DNA of 64,000 nucleotides from JAAOIF01 sp965206195 (GCA_965206195.1 CBDBIZ010000011.1:310001-374000), one strand, 5' to 3'; counted from the stretch's first letter, positions 46,955-55,508 are shown. The notes: generated from the letters alone by a model not told the origin. Translations and numbers: made by a program.

Positions 46955-47305
46955 ATGATTAATTTAGATAAATTATACGATAGAGATTTTCGTAAGGCGT
47001 TGAAACAGGATGTAAAGAAAGCCTTCAAATCTATAGATTATGAAATAGACGAAAACTATAAATTTTTAGTCAAAACAGATACTAAATCAATTAGTTATTT
47101 TGTGATGCCGGCTTATAGTTCATTGTTAAATGCTAGTGATTTGCAATCCACTCAAGCCGCAGGCAAAGCTGGAGAACTTGGGGTTCCTCATACGATAGGC
47201 ACGGCAGGCAGTATGTCTTCTGCAGGGTCTTGGGGCTGTGCCACTACTTGCCTCAGTACAATAGGCTCTGTTGGCTCTGTTGGCTCTGCTGGTACAGGCA
47301 CTTAA
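46955..47305 (+). CDS. RiPP precursor-like peptide with NHLP-type leader (2)
   Basis: 116 residues, 21 bp after the first precursor and preceded by a strong GGGAGAG site. The leader is diverged but alignable: LYDRDFRKALKQDVKKAFKS, ENYKFLVKTDTKSISYFVMP, and end DLQSTQAAG (cleavage after Gly70). The core has Cys95 and Cys99 (SWGCATTCLSTIGSVGSVGS) and shares GCATTxxST(I/V)G and GSVGSAG with the first peptide. The pair therefore arose by duplication, with the core pattern kept and the leader free to drift. Confidence 0.75.
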   Translation: MINLDKLYDRDFRKALKQDVKKAFKSIDYEIDENYKFLVKTDTKSISYFVMPAYSSLLNASDLQSTQAAGKAGELGVPHTIGTAGSMSSAGSWGCATTCLSTIGSVGSVGSAGTGT

Positions 47306-47327
47306 CACCCTTTGCAGGCCTTTTCGA

Positions 47328-47415
47328 CTACTCAGCCATCTTTGGGTTAATCCACTCAACGCTATGCCAATAATATCTACCAGTTTGCTTGGCTGGGCAT
47401 GGCGCAATTGTATTT
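47328..47415 (-). pseudogene. 3-prime fragment of a duplicated polysaccharide deacetylase gene
   Basis: The minus strand reads KYNCAMPSQ and, after a one-base shift, TGRYYWHSVEWINPKMAE to a stop. This matches the last 30 codons of the deacetylase at 27509-28501 (KYNCTMPSK, TGRYYWHSVQWINPKIAE) at about 85 percent DNA identity. Nothing else of that gene remains here. Confidence 0.8.
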
Positions 47416-47421
47416 ATACTG

Positions 47422-48348
47422 CTATTGTTTAAATTTATTAATATTAGTCAAAAAATCATCTACCGTTAAATAATGATTACCATCACAAGAAAAACTTAAA
47501 CCTATCATGCCATTGATAATATTCAAACTCCCTGTTCTCAGATACAAATTTTCATCCATAAAACGCAACTGCGTAAAGTGGTTAAATATCTGTCCTATTT
47601 TGTCAACACTGACTATTGCCTCTGTTGGATAGGCTTGCTTGGCATATAGTAAGCAAATATCAGGGCTAATAATCTCCTCTAGAACATGGATATGGTAATT
47701 ATAAGGGTTGTCATAAGTCCAAATAGTTGCCCTTGAGCTGCCGTAATGCAATTTGATGTGAAATATCCCCAGTTCACTGAGTAATTCCGTGGCAATATTG
47801 TGCACTGTTTGGATATCAATGTCCATGTCCGATTGTTTACGCTGTTGATTAAACACATTTTGCCGAATGGCTGGGTCACCCTTGATTTGTTGCCAATGCT
47901 CATGCGCTAACTCAGGCTGAGCTAATGACAATTGTGCCAAATCAAAATCTAGCACTAACAAGCCCTTGATAATACCATCATCAACAATACTTTGTGCCGC
48001 GCTCATGCAAGGCTTAAGTGTGGTAGTAGAAATATAGGTACTGGACAAATAAAAAGCATGCTCAGCATCAATAGCTTGAAAAAACGGACGATTAGATAAA
48101 TTTTGTCCATAAAACTTATCAATAATAGTGCCACGCTCAATGTTAGCACTGATTTGCCTACCTTGAGCATCTACCACATAGGCCAAATTGGCATAAGGGC
48201 ATTGTTCTAAATACGCCAATAGTAAAGGGTTAAGAGCATTGACATCGGTTAAAGATGTCAAACAATGGTGTGCTAATTCACCCAAACCACCTGCCAATTG
48301 CTTGGATAAGAATGTCTTTTGTTGTTCTACTAACTGAGAAAATTGCAT
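47422..48348 (-). CDS. PDC/Cache-like sensor domain protein, soluble
   Basis: 308 residues from the ATG at 48348, which has GGAG 7 bases before it (a TTG at 48372 is in frame but weaker). The N-terminal half has the PDC pattern: YANLAYVVDAQGRQISANIE, FYGQNLSNRPFFQAI, FYLSSTYISTTTLKPCMSAA and GIIKGLLVLDFDLAQL. No membrane segment or output domain such as GGDEF or a kinase is found. The C-terminal half is unrecognised. It may sense a small ligand in the cytoplasm. Confidence 0.65.
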   Translation of the reverse strand: MQFSQLVEQQKTFLSKQLAGGLGELAHHCLTSLTDVNALNPLLLAYLEQCPYANLAYVVDAQGRQISANIERGTIIDKFYGQNLSNRPFFQAIDAEHAFYLSSTYISTTTLKPCMSAAQSIVDDGIIKGLLVLDFDLAQLSLAQPELAHEHWQQIKGDPAIRQNVFNQQRKQSDMDIDIQTVHNIATELLSELGIFHIKLHYGSSRATIWTYDNPYNYHIHVLEEIISPDICLLYAKQAYPTEAIVSVDKIGQIFNHFTQLRFMDENLYLRTGSLNIINGMIGLSFSCDGNHYLTVDDFLTNINKFKQ

Positions 48349-48438
48349 AATGTCTCCAAAATTTAGCCCCAAAAAAGCCTAACAACAAACCCTGTTTTTA
48401 TTACCATAATAACACTTTGTTATAATTTTTACGATTCT

Positions 48439-49194
48439 TCAATTATCTAGACCTGTTATTTTTTCTTTTCCTATATTATGCCGAATAATCTCATTCGTAT
48501 TAATTGGCTTTTCTGGTAATGTAGATAATATATTTTCAATAAAATTTGTTTTGCCGCTATTTAAAATGGTATTGAATTTTTTCTCAAAATAAATTGTAGA
48601 AGATGGTTTGCCTGATAATCCAGCACCACAAACACTGCCTGCCTGTGCACCTGGATAAATTTCTATATTTTCTGGTAGGGTTAAGATTTTTTTGATAATA
48701 GAGTTATAAAGATATTCAGCCATTTGAGCTTCTTGCCCCTTTAAATCTGGTCTACCGACACTACCAACAAATAAGGTATGCCCTGTCAAGATAAACCAAG
48801 GTTCTGTACTACGCCTATTATCGGAAACCAATAGACAAACACTATCCAGGGTATGCCCTGGTGTATGTAATACTTTAACACTAACATTGCCAATTGTTAA
48901 AACATCATTATCACTTAGCTGGGTAAATTCAAATTCCACCATTGATGATTGGTGCAAACAATATTTTCCACCAGTTCTTTTAGCTAATTTATAACCACCT
49001 GATATATGATCGGCATGAATATGGGTGTCAACCACATATTCAATCTCGACCTCTTTGCTTGTTGCTTGTTCTATAAACCAATCAACATCCTCTAAAAAAA
49101 CATCAACTGCAATTGCCTTTCCTTCACTGCCACAACCAAAAAAATAAGATAGCGATGATATATCACTTTTCGGCACTCTTGGTAATAAGAACAT
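48439..49194 (-). CDS. MBL-fold hydrolase, persulfide dioxygenase/Blh type
   Basis: 251 residues from the ATG at 49194 (AAGGAG 7 bases upstream; a longer in-frame version overlaps the regulator gene). Motif THIHADHISGG supplies metal ligands, HTPGHTLDSVCLLV and TGHTLFVGSVGRPDL follow. The last is typical of ETHE1/Blh proteins, which oxidise glutathione persulfide to sulfite. No rhodanese domain is fused; one is in the regulator gene next to it. The canonical D of GDTLF is replaced by H in TGHTLF, so activity should be checked. Confidence 0.8.
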   Translation of the reverse strand: MFLLPRVPKSDISSLSYFFGCGSEGKAIAVDVFLEDVDWFIEQATSKEVEIEYVVDTHIHADHISGGYKLAKRTGGKYCLHQSSMVEFEFTQLSDNDVLTIGNVSVKVLHTPGHTLDSVCLLVSDNRRSTEPWFILTGHTLFVGSVGRPDLKGQEAQMAEYLYNSIIKKILTLPENIEIYPGAQAGSVCGAGLSGKPSSTIYFEKKFNTILNSGKTNFIENILSTLPEKPINTNEIIRHNIGKEKITGLDN

Positions 49195-49232
49195 ATATTT
49201 TCTCCTTGCTGTAAAAAATAAATAAATATCCT

Positions 49233-49886
49233 TTAATGAAACGGATACCCTTTGGCCTTCCATTCAGGAAAGCCATTTTCTAGTTGTTTGGCATTAAAGC
49301 CGTTTTCTAGTAATAATTTAACAGCTTTATACGAATATAAACAATAATCGCCACGACAATAAGCAACAATCATTTTCTTATTGCTTAAAGTTTTAATGTG
49401 TTTTGCTATTTCATCAGGTGGTATATTGATGGCGTTTGGCAAGTGCCCAGACAAAAACTCTTTTTCTGGGCGAACATCTAATATAACGACTTCATTATGA
49501 TTAATTTTTTCTAATAATTCACTGGCACTAACTTGCTCTAAGGTCTCTTTCTTATTTAAATAGATATTCGTTAATTTTTCAACTTCTGCCAAATGAGTTT
49601 TTGCTGTATTTTTTAGGGCATCAAGCAGTTTAATAATATCATTTCCTTTTATGTTATAAAACCTTTGTTGCCCCTGAGTGTTTACAGTAACCAAAGAGTA
49701 TTGTTTTAATATTTGCAAATGTCTAGAAGTATTTGCAACACTTAATTTTGTCAATTTACTCAACTCGTCAACACTTCTTTGTGCTTGGGATAAATAATAA
49801 AGAATTTCTAATCGTTGAGAAGAGGCCAAACTTTGTGCAATCAGTGAAAATTGCTTATTTAATTGTTGTTGGAATAATGATGACAT
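49233..49886 (-). CDS. ArsR-family regulator fused to a rhodanese domain
   Basis: 217 residues. Winged helix in the first 100 (RLEILYYLSQAQRSVDELSK, SVANTSRHLQILKQYSLVTV); rhodanese in the second half (VVILDVRPEKEFLSGHLPNA, active loop VAYCRGDYCLYSYKA with Cys). There is no Cys in the winged helix itself, so the BigR/SqrR disulfide sensor is absent and sensing may use the rhodanese Cys. It probably represses the persulfide gene downstream, itself and the divergent transporter. Spacing to the MBL gene is 38 bp. Confidence 0.85.
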   Translation of the reverse strand: MSSLFQQQLNKQFSLIAQSLASSQRLEILYYLSQAQRSVDELSKLTKLSVANTSRHLQILKQYSLVTVNTQGQQRFYNIKGNDIIKLLDALKNTAKTHLAEVEKLTNIYLNKKETLEQVSASELLEKINHNEVVILDVRPEKEFLSGHLPNAINIPPDEIAKHIKTLSNKKMIVAYCRGDYCLYSYKAVKLLLENGFNAKQLENGFPEWKAKGYPFH

Positions 49887-49899
49887 GAGAATGAATAAT

Positions 49900-49943
49900 A
49901 TTCAATTGAATAATTGAATTATACATAATAGATACGATATAAT
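49900..49943 (+). promoter_or_regulatory. Palindromic operator and promoter between regulator and transporter genes
   Basis: ATTCAATTGAAT (49900-49911) is a perfect palindrome, followed by ATTGAA so that TTCAAT-N6-ATTGAA also forms. A -35-like TTGAAT (49914-49919) and TATAAT (49938-49943), 18 bp apart, point to the transporter gene. The overlap of palindrome and promoter fits repression by the ArsR-type protein. Confidence 0.5.
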
Positions 49944-49976
49944 GCAATTTCTTTATTAACATCACAGAACAATTTT

Positions 49977-51194
49977 ATGTCTAAAATTCATGGTATTGCT
50001 ATTAATAGATGGCAAATAACACTGCAATTAATCCAAGTGTTTTTGGTTGGTTTAACAATTGGCATGATGCGCACAGTTATTCCTGGTCTTGCTGATACAG
50101 AATTTGGTTTAGGAGAGCAACAGTTTTTATTATTAACCGCTTTTGTTGTTGTTTTTGGCATTGTTAAAGCGATTGTGAATTTACTGGCAGGGACATTAAG
50201 TGATACCTATGGACGCAAAAAAATATTAATTTATGGTTGGCTAATAGCCATACCGATACCCTTTATGATTTTATATGCACCAAACTGGAATTGGATAATA
50301 GCCGCAACTGTGTTATTAGGTCTTAATCAAGGGTTGTGTTGGTCTATGACGATTAACAGTAAATTGGATTTGGCAAAATTAAATCAAAAAGGCCTAATTA
50401 ATGGTTTAAATGAATTTTCAGGGTATGCTGCCGTTGGTGTTGCTGGTGTAATTACAGCATACTTTGTTGAAATATTTGGCGTTAAAGAGGGGTTATTTAT
50501 TTTTGGCAGTGTCGCTATTTTAACTGGCTTGTTGATAGCTGTATTTTTTATCAATGAAACAATCACTTGGGCACGTGCACATCACCAACAAGCAACACAA
50601 ACGCTAAATTTTAAAAAGACATTTTTTTTAGCGTCATGGCAGAATAAAACTTTATTTTCCTTAAATCAAGCGGGATTGATTGAAAAATTTGCAGATGCGT
50701 TAGTATGGATATTTTTACCTGTATATTTTCTATCTAAAGGTCTAAGTATATTAGAAGGTAGTGCTATTATTTCTATTTATGCAATATCGTGGGGGGCTTT
50801 GCAATTAGTAACCGGACCATTGTCTGATAAAATTGGTAGAAAGGTTTTAATCGTTAACGGTATGTTTATTTGCGGTATAAGTTTGTTAAGTATTGCATAT
50901 ACCAATAATGTAGTACTTTGGTTTGTAGAGGCTGGTACAACTGGGGTTGGTATGGCAATGGTATATCCAATATTGGGTGCTGCCGTTGCTGATTTTAGCC
51001 CTAGTCATCAACGAGGCAGTATATTAGGAATATATAGATTTTGGCGTGATTTTGGTTATGCTATTAGTGCATTAGCAATGGGATTAATTGCACAATGGAC
51101 ACAATCATTAGTGGTTGTCTTTTGGTTGACTGCTATAATGATGATAATTTCTGGAATGATAGTTTTAATTATTGTTCCTAATGAAAAAAAATAG
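49977..51194 (+). CDS. MFS transporter, divergent from the persulfide-response regulator
   Basis: 405 residues with 12 membrane segments. GTLSDTYGRKKILIYGWLIA and GPLSDKIGRKVLIVNGMFIC are the two MFS loop motifs. It shares its promoter region with the ArsR-rhodanese gene and so may export or import a sulfur compound or a toxic metabolite; this is inference. Substrate not predictable from sequence. Confidence 0.85.
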   Translation: MSKIHGIAINRWQITLQLIQVFLVGLTIGMMRTVIPGLADTEFGLGEQQFLLLTAFVVVFGIVKAIVNLLAGTLSDTYGRKKILIYGWLIAIPIPFMILYAPNWNWIIAATVLLGLNQGLCWSMTINSKLDLAKLNQKGLINGLNEFSGYAAVGVAGVITAYFVEIFGVKEGLFIFGSVAILTGLLIAVFFINETITWARAHHQQATQTLNFKKTFFLASWQNKTLFSLNQAGLIEKFADALVWIFLPVYFLSKGLSILEGSAIISIYAISWGALQLVTGPLSDKIGRKVLIVNGMFICGISLLSIAYTNNVVLWFVEAGTTGVGMAMVYPILGAAVADFSPSHQRGSILGIYRFWRDFGYAISALAMGLIAQWTQSLVVVFWLTAIMMIISGMIVLIIVPNEKK

Positions 51195-51344
51195 ACTCTG
51201 TAAAGCAAACTGTATAGACGCCTCGCTCGTCAAAAATCTTTAAATCGAGTTTATTATCAACCAAATAAGTGCATTGCACGTTCAAAGACGCCTAGTTAAA
51301 TTTATTCTTAAAAATTTATTGTGCATTAACCGCTAAGCAAATAA

Positions 51345-52061
51345 TCACTCAATCCAAATAAGATGCGCCATTCTGCCTGACTCAGCACCATCTCGACGAT
51401 AAGAAAAATATTTATCTTCTTGGGTATAAGTGCATTCATTACCACCTGTTATCGATTCAACGCCCAAGCCATTTAAAATAATTCTAGCGACTTGATAAAT
51501 GTCTAACTGGTATTTATCACCTTGTGGCAAAAAAGTGGCAGACAATAATGGATTTTTATCAACAAGCTGTTGATATACTTCAGCCCCGACCGTAAATACC
51601 TGCTGAGAAATAGCTGGAGCAAGGTGCACTAATAAATCTTGCGCATCAAACTGAGCAACAAACGATTCAACCACCCCAGCCACAATCCCTTGCCAACCTG
51701 CATGTGCTACTCCGACTTGGGTGCCACCTGTATTGGTCGCAAAAATTGGTAAACAATCAGCCGTCAAAACGCAACAAACCACACCAGCCTTATCGCCAAT
51801 AACTGCGTCACCATTACAATCGCTCGACTCAGCATTTAGGCAAATATTAGAATGTGTCTGCGTTAGCCATTTTGGCGCACTAGGCAAACCAAAATGTTGC
51901 ACTAACAAAGCACGATTATCGGTAACGGCTGAGTGATTATCGCCAACATAATTGGCTAAATTAAAGTTGGCATAATTACCCCGACTAACACCGCCGCTAA
52001 GATGGCGCTGAGTTGAAATCAACCTGACGTTTTTTGGAAAATTAGACGTGGTCAAATTCAT
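51345..52061 (-). CDS. pgeF: Peptidoglycan editing factor PgeF (YfiH family)
   Basis: 238 residues. WLTQTHSNICLN, VLTADCLPIFATNTGGTQVG, VAHAGWQGIVAGVVE and CTYTQEDKYFSYRRDGAESG are the YfiH signatures, with metal-binding His and Cys. It is linked to peptidoglycan precursor editing and to purine nucleoside cleavage. It overlaps the rluD 3-prime end by 20 bp, the usual rluD-pgeF order in gammaproteobacteria. Confidence 0.95.
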   Translation of the reverse strand: MNLTTSNFPKNVRLISTQRHLSGGVSRGNYANFNLANYVGDNHSAVTDNRALLVQHFGLPSAPKWLTQTHSNICLNAESSDCNGDAVIGDKAGVVCCVLTADCLPIFATNTGGTQVGVAHAGWQGIVAGVVESFVAQFDAQDLLVHLAPAISQQVFTVGAEVYQQLVDKNPLLSATFLPQGDKYQLDIYQVARIILNGLGVESITGGNECTYTQEDKYFSYRRDGAESGRMAHLIWIE

Positions 52062-52986
52062 TTAAAACAGCCAGTAAATCTTGTAAATCTTTTGTCAATG
52101 CAACTTTCCACGACATCATCTTACCTGAAATTGGATGTGTTAATGAAAGTTTTTTAGCGTGCAATGCTTGGCGAGAAAAATTTTTCAACGCATCTTTGAG
52201 GTTATCGTCTGCTTTTTTGGGAAAACGAATTTTGCCGCCATACATGGTATCGCCAATCAGTGGATGACCAATATAAGATAGATGTACACGGATTTGATGA
52301 GTGCGCCCTGTTTCTAAAATCGCTTTTACATGAGTATGATGTGCAAAACGCTGAATCACGCGGTAATGGGTAATAGCGTTTTTGCCAGTGTCCACCACAG
52401 CTTGTTTGATTCTATCTTGTGGATCGCGACCGATTGGTATATTAATTGCACCACCAGAAATCATATGACCATATACAATAGCTGAGTATTCACGTAAGAC
52501 TGTGTGGGTTTGCAACTGCTCAACCAGATTTTTTTGTGCCAGCTCACTGCGTGCTACCACCATCAAACCTGAAGTATTTTTGTCCAAACGATGCACCATA
52601 CCTACTCTATCAAGATTGGCTAAAGATGCATCGTAATATAGCAGTGCATTTGCCAAAGTACCTGTCCAATTACCGCTACCTGGGTGGGTAACCAAGCCAG
52701 CAGGTTTGTTAATTACTATAATATCATCATCTTCAAATACAATATCTAGTGCAATATCCTCGCCCTGCCAATCATTGGTTTTTTTTGCCCGAATGCTAAG
52801 CACTACAATTTCACCACCCAGTGCTCTATCTTTAGGCTTAAAAGCCCTACCGTCAATCAACGCAGCACCAGAGCGCACCCAAGTGGTTATTTTAGAGCGT
52901 GAATAATTTGGCAGCATGATCGCCAAAGCACTATCAATACGCTTGCCACTTAAACGTTTTGGAATAATAATATTAAATTGATTCAT
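52042..52986 (-). CDS. rluD: 23S rRNA pseudouridine synthase RluD
   Basis: 314 residues from the ATG at 52986. An S4-like RNA-binding segment (RIDSALAIMLPNYSRSKITT) and the RluA-type catalytic motif MVHRLDKNTSGLMVVAR with Asp, then LETGRTHQIRVHLSYIGHPL. RluD modifies U1911, U1915 and U1917 in 23S helix 69. The reading frame continues upstream through the tRNA-Glu gene; that part is not coding. Confidence 0.94.
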   Translation of the reverse strand: MNQFNIIIPKRLSGKRIDSALAIMLPNYSRSKITTWVRSGAALIDGRAFKPKDRALGGEIVVLSIRAKKTNDWQGEDIALDIVFEDDDIIVINKPAGLVTHPGSGNWTGTLANALLYYDASLANLDRVGMVHRLDKNTSGLMVVARSELAQKNLVEQLQTHTVLREYSAIVYGHMISGGAINIPIGRDPQDRIKQAVVDTGKNAITHYRVIQRFAHHTHVKAILETGRTHQIRVHLSYIGHPLIGDTMYGGKIRFPKKADDNLKDALKNFSRQALHAKKLSLTHPISGKMMSWKVALTKDLQDLLAVLNEFDHV

Positions 52987-53005
52987 ACGTCTTAAATTTG
53001 TAATT

Positions 53006-53083
53006 TGGCGTCCCGTGGGGGATTTGAACCACCCGTTGCCAGAATGAAATCCTGGAGTCCTGGGCCAGCTAGACGAACGGGAC
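53006..53083 (-). tRNA. tRNA-Glu (TTC anticodon), copy 1
   Basis: Acceptor arms GTCCCGT/ACGGGAC, anticodon stem CCAGG/TCTGG with loop ATTTCAT, so anticodon TTC; encoded CCA. It precedes rluD on the same strand. Confidence 0.9.
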
Positions 53084-53152
53084 AAAAAGTATTTTAATGA
53101 AAAACGCAGTCGCTTGTTTGATAATCAAAATTGATAAAGGAATTTTAGAATC

Positions 53153-53227
53153 TGGCATCGCCTAGGAGAATCGAACTCCTCTTACCAGGATGAAAACCTG
53201 GGGTCCTAACCGATAGACGAAGGCGAC
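53153..53227 (-). tRNA. tRNA-Glu (TTC anticodon), copy 2
   Basis: Acceptor arms GTCGCCT/AGGCGAT, anticodon stem CCAGG/CCTGG with loop TTTTCAT, anticodon TTC; encoded CCA. Differs from copy 1 in the acceptor, T and D arms, so the two are not a recent duplication. Confidence 0.9.
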
Positions 53228-53255
53228 ATAACTTTTTTTGCTCTATATTAAACAA

Positions 53256-53331
53256 TGGTGGAGCTAAGCGGGATCGAACCGCTGACCTCTACACTGCCAG
53301 TGTAGTGCTCTCCCAGCTGAGCTATAGCCCC
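53256..53331 (-). tRNA. tRNA-Ala (GGC anticodon)
   Basis: Acceptor arms GGGGCTA/TAGCTCC with one G-U pair, anticodon stem CTACA/TGTAG with loop CTGGCAG (anticodon GGC), encoded ACCA. Confidence 0.93.
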
Positions 53332-53412
53332 AAATATATCGAAGCAAGTAAAAAATGCAAATTATAGCCTCTAAGGTAAATTAGTCAAGGTCAGTTTGGT
53401 AAAATAATCAAA

Positions 53413-54141
53413 ATGAAAATTCAAACATTTGAAGAAAAAACCTATACCTTAGAAATTCTCTATCACATCGGCGCACTAGAAAATTCGATTCATTTTATCT
53501 TTGACCACGTCTCCAAAACTTGCGCCATCATTGACCCAGCATGGGACGCGGATTTATTTATCCAAAGAATTACTGACAAAGGTTATACACTCACTGATAT
53601 TTGGCTAACTCATTGGCATTTTGACCATACTAATGCAGTTGATGAAATCGTTGAAAAAACTGGCGCTAAAATAACCGTTGGGGTAAATGAACTGCCTTAT
53701 CTGCAAATTGATACATTGCCTGACGTTATGGTTGAAGATCATGACAAGATTTTTATCGGCAACACGCAAGCGAAAATTATTAATACGCCAGGGCATAGTG
53801 CAGGTGGTGTGTCTTACCTATTAGAACGTCATTTAATTGCAGGAGATACTTTGTTTGTGTACGGTGCAGGGCATTGCTCATTGCCAGGCGGAAATATCAA
53901 AACTTTGTTTCACTCTATGCAAAAGTTAAAAACCATAGCTGATGATATTATTTTATGTTGTGGGCATGATTACGGCTCAACAACAAGTACTACAATGGGT
54001 GAGCAAAAACGTGGTAATGCGTATTTATTGATTGATAATGAAGTGGATTTCGTGCGTTATGTTGAGGGCATGAGTCGTGGTATTTATACCTATCCAACCA
54101 ATGCAATCAGCAAACATGAAATTGATTTAATGTTATCATGA
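53413..54141 (+). CDS. MBL-fold hydrolase, glyoxalase II-like
   Basis: 242 residues. IWLTHWHFDHTNAVDEI has the HxHxDH metal motif; NTPGHSAGGVSYLL and AGDTLFVYGAGHCSL follow. It is related to GloB-type thioester hydrolases but the C-terminal substrate domain is not the classical one (GMSRGIYTYPTNAIS). Its stop overlaps nadD by 4 bp, so it is co-transcribed with the nadD-rsfS-rlmH set. Physiological substrate unknown. Confidence 0.85.
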   Translation: MKIQTFEEKTYTLEILYHIGALENSIHFIFDHVSKTCAIIDPAWDADLFIQRITDKGYTLTDIWLTHWHFDHTNAVDEIVEKTGAKITVGVNELPYLQIDTLPDVMVEDHDKIFIGNTQAKIINTPGHSAGGVSYLLERHLIAGDTLFVYGAGHCSLPGGNIKTLFHSMQKLKTIADDIILCCGHDYGSTTSTTMGEQKRGNAYLLIDNEVDFVRYVEGMSRGIYTYPTNAISKHEIDLMLS

Positions 54142-54707
54142 TTGGATTTTTTGGCGGCTCGTTTGACCCAGTGCATTATGGCCACCTAGAAACTGCACAC
54201 GCTATCAAGCAAGAGTTAAGCCTAGAGAAAATTTTCCTCATGCCTTGTAAAGCACCAGTGCATAAACGCCAACTTTTTTTTTCCAATCAACAGCGCCTTG
54301 ATATGCTTAATTTAGCACTCAAAGAGTTTGATGAGTTACGCATTGATACTCGTGAACTTGATAGGCAAAGTGCTTCTTATACAATTGACACGCTCAAACA
54401 AATTAAAATGGATTATCCAAGCAAGAAAGTTTTTTTGATTATGGGGACTGATAATTTTAACACCCTTGAAACTTGGAAAGACTATCAACAATTTGGCAAC
54501 TACGCACAATTAGTTGTTTTACCACGCCCTGTTGACACAAAAAAAACAATACAAAGCACCGATATATATTTTGCCAAAACGCCATTAGTTGACACATCAT
54601 CTACGCAAATTCGTGATATTTTAAGCGCAGCTTTAAAGAGTAAAATAACACCAAATCTGAGTGGCTTACTGCCAAAAAATATTATTAGCTATTTGCAACA
54701 ATTATGA
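54138..54707 (+). CDS. nadD: Nicotinate-nucleotide adenylyltransferase
   Basis: 189 residues. N-terminal GFFGGSFDPVHYGHLETA is the nucleotide-binding motif; LIMGTDNFNTLETWKDY and VDTSSTQIRDIL follow. It adenylates nicotinate mononucleotide in NAD synthesis. ATGA overlaps link it to the gene before and to rsfS after. A run of nine T lies in the coding region near 54272. Confidence 0.96.
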   Translation: MIGFFGGSFDPVHYGHLETAHAIKQELSLEKIFLMPCKAPVHKRQLFFSNQQRLDMLNLALKEFDELRIDTRELDRQSASYTIDTLKQIKMDYPSKKVFLIMGTDNFNTLETWKDYQQFGNYAQLVVLPRPVDTKKTIQSTDIYFAKTPLVDTSSTQIRDILSAALKSKITPNLSGLLPKNIISYLQQL

Positions 54708-55039
54708 ATTTAGCACAGCAACTAAAAGTCGTTACCAACACCATTGAAGACCTTAAAGGAGAAGATATTATTACCCTAGAAGTGTTACAACAAAGTGCTG
54801 ATATTGAGGCTATTGTTATTACCACAGGGCACAGTGCCCAGCATGTGCGCGGGCTAGCAAATAATATCAAAATCGAAGCAAAACGCCTAGGTATGAAAGT
54901 AGTCGGTATTGAAGGTGCTAAAACTGGACATTGGATATTGGTTGATTTAGCCGAGGTGGTGGTGCACATTATGATCAAGAAAACACGTGAATTCTACCAG
55001 CTAGAAAAACTCTGGGCTGGCACTCAAAATGAGAATTAA
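54704..55039 (+). CDS. rsfS: Ribosomal silencing factor RsfS
   Basis: 111 residues with the RsfS/YbeB core: EAIVITTGHSAQHVRGLANN, GIEGAKTGHWILVDLAEVVV and HIMIKKTREFYQLEKLW. It binds uL14 and keeps ribosomal subunits apart in slow growth. Overlaps nadD by 4 bp and rlmH by 11 bp. Confidence 0.96.
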   Translation: MNLAQQLKVVTNTIEDLKGEDIITLEVLQQSADIEAIVITTGHSAQHVRGLANNIKIEAKRLGMKVVGIEGAKTGHWILVDLAEVVVHIMIKKTREFYQLEKLWAGTQNEN

Positions 55040-55496
55040 ATTAATTGCTATTGGTAAAAAAATGCCTGATTGGGTACAAACTGGCATCATCCATTATCAA
55101 AAACAACTGCCTAAAACGCTAAATTTTGAGCTAATCACATTTGAAGCACAAAAACGCAAAGGCAAAAATATTGAACAAATTAAACAACTTGAAGGCGCGC
55201 TATTAACAAAATCTGCTCAAGGCTCAAATCTAATCATTGCACTTGATGAAAAAGGCAGGCAACATACCACACAAAGTATCAAAAAAGCAATGGAAAATTG
55301 GCAACAAAATGGCGATAATGTCGCCCTACTAGTTGGTGGTTCGGATGGTTTGGATGAGTTGTGCAAACAACAAGCAGATGAACTTTGGGGTTTGTCTAAT
55401 TTGACCTTGCCACATTCTATGGCGCGACTATTAGCCGTGGAGCAAATTTATCGTGCCCACTCATTACTAAGTAACCACCCTTATCACCGAAAATAG
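55029..55496 (+). CDS. rlmH: 23S rRNA (pseudouridine(1915)-N3)-methyltransferase RlmH
   Basis: 155 residues of the SPOUT family. MRIKLIAIGKKMPDWVQTGI, LIIALDEKGRQHTTQ, LLVGGSDGLDELC and LPHSMARLLAVEQIYRAHSL complete the pattern. It methylates position 1915, a pseudouridine made by RluD, whose gene is 2 kb away. Confidence 0.97.
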   Translation: MRIKLIAIGKKMPDWVQTGIIHYQKQLPKTLNFELITFEAQKRKGKNIEQIKQLEGALLTKSAQGSNLIIALDEKGRQHTTQSIKKAMENWQQNGDNVALLVGGSDGLDELCKQQADELWGLSNLTLPHSMARLLAVEQIYRAHSLLSNHPYHRK

Positions 55497-55508
55497 CAGG
55501 AAACTAAA

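Noticed and set aside
49195..49263. Longer N-terminus of the MBL enzyme
   Set aside because: Those codons overlap the end of the regulator gene, and the ATG at 49194 has a good AAGGAG site.
52987..53085. N-terminal extension of RluD to 53085
   Set aside because: The extra codons run through a complete tRNA-Glu gene; the ATG at 52986 aligns with the family.
54265..54282. Run of nine T in nadD as a phase-variable tract
   Set aside because: It codes Phe-Phe in a conserved loop, the frame is intact and nadD is essential; slippage would be harmful. Kept only as a note.
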